56,433 nt of DNA from Cellulophaga sp. BC115SP. Lineage in GTDB: Bacteria > Bacteroidota > Bacteroidia > Cytophagales > Spirosomataceae. Positions within the stretch are counted from its first letter, which is position 1. Each line of letters begins with the position of its first letter. This document shows positions 53,633-56,433 of the stretch, in pieces. The DNA lies in the NCBI RefSeq assembly GCF_009905545.1, contig NZ_JAAALB010000041.1, positions 1 through 56,433 on the forward strand, read 5' to 3'. The notes beneath the pieces were generated by a model. That model was not told the origin of the DNA. It saw nothing but the letters and a program-made list of their open reading frames with translations, and ran no database searches. The translations under genes were made by a program, and so were the position numbers.

Positions 53633-54366
53633 TGAATAATAGGATAACATTAAATTTTAGAGAGTTTGGACAAAGTTCAGACCCGAAAGTAGTAGGTATT
53701 AGAGATGGAGGTGGGCAAATAATTTTTGATGATTTGTTTTTTCACAGTCATCCCCATTTTACGAGTGTTTTTTTTCCCGATGTTTTAATGGATAAAGATT
53801 GGTGGAAAAAATGGGCTAAATGGGAGGAGTATGGAAGTAAATTACTCCATATAAAATTAGCAAAAACAGCTATACTCACTGATTATATTGGTGCTAGTGG
53901 ACTGTTCAGATGTTTTTTTGTGAATAGTAAATTGAAAGAAATACTACAAACAGCTAATTTGCCAAATCATAATTTTTTTGAAATTACTTTTATTCAGGGG
54001 GGAAAAATTGTAGATGGTTACTGGTGGTTTTGTTTTGATCTTGAAACAGGTGAAAATACTGTTGACTTTTCAAAATGTGAATATAACTTACGTGATCACA
54101 AGAGGACATTTGGTGAAAATTTTTCAGTTAATATTCAGTCTTATCAAGACTATTTAAATGTTTTTTATGAAACGGGTAAAGCAATCAAAGTTACAGAATT
54201 AGTTTTTAACTCTAACTTTAATTCTGAGCTTGATATTTTTGGGACTCAATTTTTAACAAATCAAGTATATATATCCGAAAATCTTCATAAAAAATTACAA
54301 GAACAAAACATTACAGGGTATACTGCAAGCTATCCTACATTTGGCTTAGATTTAGTAGTATGTTGA
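53629..54366 (+). CDS. Hypothetical protein, candidate orphan immunity protein
   Basis: 245 residues, no signal peptide or membrane segment, rich in Phe and Trp (RDGGGQIIFDDLFFHSHPHF, FPDVLMDKDWWKKWAKWEEY, YWWFCFDLETGENTVDFSKC). I do not recognise the family. Its ATG overlaps the stop of a truncated frame (ATGA), and a CAAGTC-type repeat lies 19 bases after its stop, as for the following two cassettes. The layout suggests an immunity protein left after loss of the toxin core. Confidence 0.65.
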   Translation: MMNNRITLNFREFGQSSDPKVVGIRDGGGQIIFDDLFFHSHPHFTSVFFPDVLMDKDWWKKWAKWEEYGSKLLHIKLAKTAILTDYIGASGLFRCFFVNSKLKEILQTANLPNHNFFEITFIQGGKIVDGYWWFCFDLETGENTVDFSKCEYNLRDHKRTFGENFSVNIQSYQDYLNVFYETGKAIKVTELVFNSNFNSELDIFGTQFLTNQVYISENLHKKLQEQNITGYTASYPTFGLDLVVC

Positions 54367-54385
54367 ATGGAGACTCAAAAACTAA

Positions 54386-54416
54386 AAGCATAAGTCTAAG
54401 ACTTGCGCTAGTGGGG
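54386..54416. repeat. Dispersed repeat AAGCATAAGTCTAAGACTTG, copy before cassette 2
   Basis: Followed by CGCTAGTGGGG and then by a new truncated frame, exactly as at 55017. Confidence 0.75.
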
Positions 54417-54432
54417 TATTCCAATAAATTAA

Positions 54433-54509
54433 CAGGTTGAAATAGGCCCTTCAAAAAACAGTGATAATTCAATAGGTTTTATAATGATTACGTTACCAAG
54501 AAGCCGATG
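54433..54509 (+). pseudogene. Truncated tail before the 128-residue gene
   Basis: QVEIGPSKNSDNSIGFIMIT then LPRSR, stop. The TGA overlaps the ATG of the next gene (GATGAG). The wording resembles the last strands of nuclease-type toxin tips, but it is too short for identification. Confidence 0.45.
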
Positions 54510-54893
54510 AGAAAGCTATTTTCCATTATTATGATACTCATATCATGCAATATTTATGGTCAAAGTAGAATAACGAATATAACTAAATCAGATACTTTTT
54601 ACATTCATAAAATAAAAAAGTATAAAACGATTAGCATCATTCATGCGAAAAATAACATAGATAAGATTTTCAAAATTGTATATAGACATTCAAATGTTGG
54701 TCAAAGTATAAAAAAAGGTCGGAAATATTATTTAGAAATAAGTACTGTCGGATTTGAGATGGATGGGAAAATAGGGTATATACCAAATAGAATAATGTGT
54801 TCAGAATACGGTAAAGGGCTTAAAATCTGTACTGAACCCGAGAATGGAATTACTGAAATTTATGATTTGATTGAAATCTCAAAATGTCTATAG
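54507..54893 (+). CDS. Small exported protein, candidate orphan immunity protein
   Basis: 128 residues with a signal peptide (LFSIIMILISCNIYGQ; a lipoprotein Cys at 14 is possible). The mature part has KKYKTISIIHAKNNIDKIFK, KGRKYYLEISTVGFEMDGKI and a C-terminal CTEPENGITEIYDLIEISKC. No named family is recognised. Its start overlaps the stop of a truncated frame, and repeat units flank it at both ends. Confidence 0.65.
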   Translation: MRKLFSIIMILISCNIYGQSRITNITKSDTFYIHKIKKYKTISIIHAKNNIDKIFKIVYRHSNVGQSIKKGRKYYLEISTVGFEMDGKIGYIPNRIMCSEYGKGLKICTEPENGITEIYDLIEISKCL

Positions 54894-55047
54894 AGTTCCG
54901 CAGGACCCCGCCGCTGCAAGCTTCCATGTCATCACTAGCTTAAACTAGGGATTCCAATCCTATTCGAAAAAGAGTTAAACTTATCCGAGGTTAAGTTTTA
55001 AAACTAGAGAAATAGAAAGCACAAGTCTAAGACTTGCGCTAGTGGGG
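54894..55047. repeat. Composite repeat block, copy 4
   Basis: CCCCGCCGCTGCAAGCTTCC, then ACTAGGGATTCCAATCCT, TTAAACTTATCCGAGGTTAA, AAACTAGAGAAATAGAAAGC and ACAAGTCTAAGACTTGCGCT plus AGTGGGG. All modules match the 53.2 kb block, and the first recurs at 55853. Confidence 0.8.
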
Positions 55048-55263
55048 TTCAGTAATACTAATAATCAATTGATTTATGAAACAGCCCAAAGATTCGGATT
55101 TAATGTAAATTATCAAGGAACCAACGGATCAAATATTGGGGCAATAAGAGTTGGGGGGCATAATAACCATGGATATTTAGGTTATGGTTTACCACCTGTG
55201 ACAATTAGGACAAAAAAACAAAAGACTGATGAAAGTAATAAGATTTATTCTATTGTGTATTAG
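55042..55263 (+). pseudogene. Truncated toxin-like tail before the 201-residue gene
   Basis: An open frame without its own start, fused directly to the repeat: ETAQRFGFNVNYQGTNGSNI, then IRVGGHNNHGYLGYGLPPVT, then IRTKKQK. It overlaps the next gene by 35 bases. A single-base slip in the A run near 55213 would make it end at TGATGA over the next ATG, as in the other two cassettes. It looks like the last third of a secreted effector domain. Confidence 0.5.
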
Positions 55264-55834
55264 CCCATTTTTAGGAATATTTAACTGCTATTCGAGTGCT
55301 GGGCTTTTATGTAATAATTCTGACTTAGGTAAGGATAATATATTAACCATTTTGAATAGCGATAATAGTATTTATTTAGAATTTTCTTTGTTAGGAGATA
55401 TAAACCCTAAATTACCCGAAACGTTTAATCCTTACGCAATAGATATTCCAAATGATATTTTTTTAATCGAAGTAATTCGTGAAGATAAAGATAGGTATCA
55501 AGTTTCTATAGGAAATGGGCAATCAAAATTTATTAGTAAATCAGAAAATAGTTTAAAATATTACAGTTGGACGAACTTTATTCTTAGTTACGACTATAAT
55601 TCTATCATAGTTGATAAAAAGAAAAACCCAGTGAGAGTTTTGCCAACTGAAAACTCCAAGAAAGTATTGTATATTGATTATGACACTTATACTATTTATG
55701 GGAAAAAAATAGTTGGAGATTGGCTGAAGGTAGAGGTTCAAGATATTGAATCTATTGAAAATTTTAAGACTTATGGCTGGGTAAAATGGAAAGATAAAGA
55801 CAAAATGCTAATTGATTTTAGATTTTATGACTAA
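55229..55834 (+). CDS. Exported protein, candidate immunity protein with SH3-like C-terminus
   Basis: 201 residues with a signal peptide (VIRFILLCISPFLGIFNCYS). The C-terminal half (KKNPVRVLPTENSKKVLYID, GKKIVGDWLKVEVQ, YGWVKWKDKDKML) has the pattern of a bacterial SH3-like domain. The N-terminal half is a beta-rich region of unknown family. It overlaps a truncated upstream frame and is followed by another repeat unit, repeating the cassette layout. Confidence 0.65.
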   Translation: MKVIRFILLCISPFLGIFNCYSSAGLLCNNSDLGKDNILTILNSDNSIYLEFSLLGDINPKLPETFNPYAIDIPNDIFLIEVIREDKDRYQVSIGNGQSKFISKSENSLKYYSWTNFILSYDYNSIIVDKKKNPVRVLPTENSKKVLYIDYDTYTIYGKKIVGDWLKVEVQDIESIENFKTYGWVKWKDKDKMLIDFRFYD

Positions 55835-55845
55835 TCCAGTTCCAT

Positions 55846-55918
55846 CGCTCATCCCCGCCGCTGCAAGCTTCCAAGCCTATATTAGCTTATTCTAAGGATT
55901 CCAATCTTGTTAGTAAAG
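55846..55918. repeat. Composite repeat block, copy 5 (truncated by the IS3 end)
   Basis: CCCCGCCGCTGCAAGCTTCC, AGCTTATTCTAAGGATTCCA and TTAGTAAAG, then abruptly TGTCGGCTTCCCATTTTTAG, the probable IS3 end. The AAGCACAAGTC module is missing, as expected if the IS inserted here. Confidence 0.7.
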
Positions 55919-55974
55919 TGTCGGCTTCCCATTTTTAGTACAGTTTAAAAATATACATAATCAGTCTGCTTTGA

Positions 55975-56433
55975 TTATGTTTTTAACCCTTCTTGGGCTG
56001 AGTGTAGCGTAGCGGAACGAAGCCCAAGAAGGGTGTTCTGTTTTTTCATTCTATAATCTACTGGGCTCATACCACCTAAAGAGACATGCGGGCGAACGAA
56101 ATTATAATCGCTCAGCCATAGATCTGTTTCTTGGCGAACTTCCTCCAAAGAATCAAACACATAAGCATCTAATACATGTCTACGGTAAGTTTGGTTAAAT
56201 CGCTCAATGTAGGCGTTTTGCGTTGGTTTCTCTGGTTGAAACTAGCGAAAAACTATGTCATTCATCTGACTCCATTCTTGCGCTAGTTTTGCTACAAATT
56301 CTGGTCCATTATCCATTCTAATCTTAGTAGGCTTGCCATGTTTGTTTACCAAATGACGAAGAATATAAATCACCCTACTACTCTTGAGCGAGTAATCAGT
56401 CTCTATGAAAAGTACTTCTCGATTGTAATCATC
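55975..56433 (-). pseudogene. IS3 transposase (orfB, rve core) with in-frame TAG
   Basis: From the window edge: [20 protein letters not shown], then [14 protein letters not shown] with the second catalytic Asp. Then comes DIVFR, TAG (56242-56244), [20 protein letters not shown] and the ending [20 protein letters not shown]. The TAG is at the position that is usually aromatic (Y in RYIQPGKP). The C-terminus after NT is replaced by [18 protein letters not shown], encoded by an inserted hairpin (55986-56034). Confidence 0.85.
55986..56034. repeat. 14-bp perfect hairpin inside the IS3 transposase 3' end
   Basis: ACCCTTCTTGGGCT and AGCCCAAGAAGGGT, separated by 21 bases. It encodes the non-family C-terminal residues of the transposase, so it looks like a small inserted element or the natural 3' terminator of the IS. 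Confidence 0.7.

Larger units (their letters stand above)
55919..56433 (-). mobile_element. IS3 family element, right part, cut by the window end
   Basis: The end TGTCGGCTTCCCATTTTTAG plus TACAG lies directly next to the dispersed repeat. The transposase gene runs inward on the minus strand and continues beyond the window. Confidence 0.75.

Noticed and set aside
1-56433. CRISPR arrays, tRNA or rRNA genes
   Set aside because: No regularly spaced direct repeats with spacers and no cloverleaf or rRNA-like sequence were recognised by eye; a tool search was not possible.

Overview
The window looks like the chromosome of an AT-rich member of the Bacteroidota, probably Cytophagales-like. The evidence is a SusC/SusD outer-membrane uptake pair with a DUF1735-type surface lipoprotein, a DUF4290 protein directly upstream of murA, a large one-piece purL, many AraC regulators, secreted Tat-dependent glycosidases, and promoters with the Bacteroidota TAnnTTTG -7 box (for example upstream of DUF4290-murA, purL and the TetX-like gene). 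No tRNA, rRNA or CRISPR array was recognised.

Layout. 0.1-13.3 kb is ordinary chromosome: a cyclase/FAD-oxidase pair, DUF4290-murA, a membrane SRPBCC protein, an AraC regulator divergent from a TetX-like flavin monooxygenase, a large propeller-type sensor kinase, mgsA, and a cytochrome c-PQQ-type sugar dehydrogenase. 13.4-15.2 kb holds hairpin repeats and a broken IS110 element. 15.2-28.8 kb carries a START-like protein, a Tat dipeptidase, two AraC regulators each facing a secreted glycosidase (GH29 fucosidase, GH51 arabinofuranosidase), an MFS exporter, and purL. 28.8-38.1 kb is a decaying accessory island: an ATPase relic, an ECF sigma-factor relic, an apparently intact three-gene module (membrane Ig-like protein, exported caspase, FGE/C-type-lectin-fold protein), two tandem IS630 copies, an IS982 relic and a second FGE relic. 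38.1-45.5 kb is chromosome again, with a two-component system divergent from a tiny Cys-rich secreted protein, a Gfo/Idh/MocA oxidoreductase and msrB. 46.5-52.0 kb is the SusC-SusD-DUF1735 operon. 52.1-56.4 kb is a second accessory zone of small orphan genes. Three of these start on or over the end of a truncated upstream reading frame and lie between copies of one dispersed repeat, which suggests leftover toxin-tip/immunity cassettes. The window ends in a broken IS3 element.

The most unusual observation is a 14-nt GC-rich sequence, GGGGAYGCCYARTC. It interrupts the transposase genes of three unrelated IS families: IS110, IS982, and both IS630 copies. In IS110 and IS982, deleting exactly those 14 nt restores the reading frame and the conserved protein motif; the IS982 copy is inverted relative to its gene. 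The IS630 case is less clean. I know of no described element matching this. The second candidate system is the exported caspase plus FGE-fold module with its sigma-factor relic.

Other points: MurA has Asp where the fosfomycin-target Cys normally lies; a 20-bp perfect inverted repeat abuts the start codon of a small secreted protein; and AraC-flanked promoters carry exact repeated sites that look like operators.
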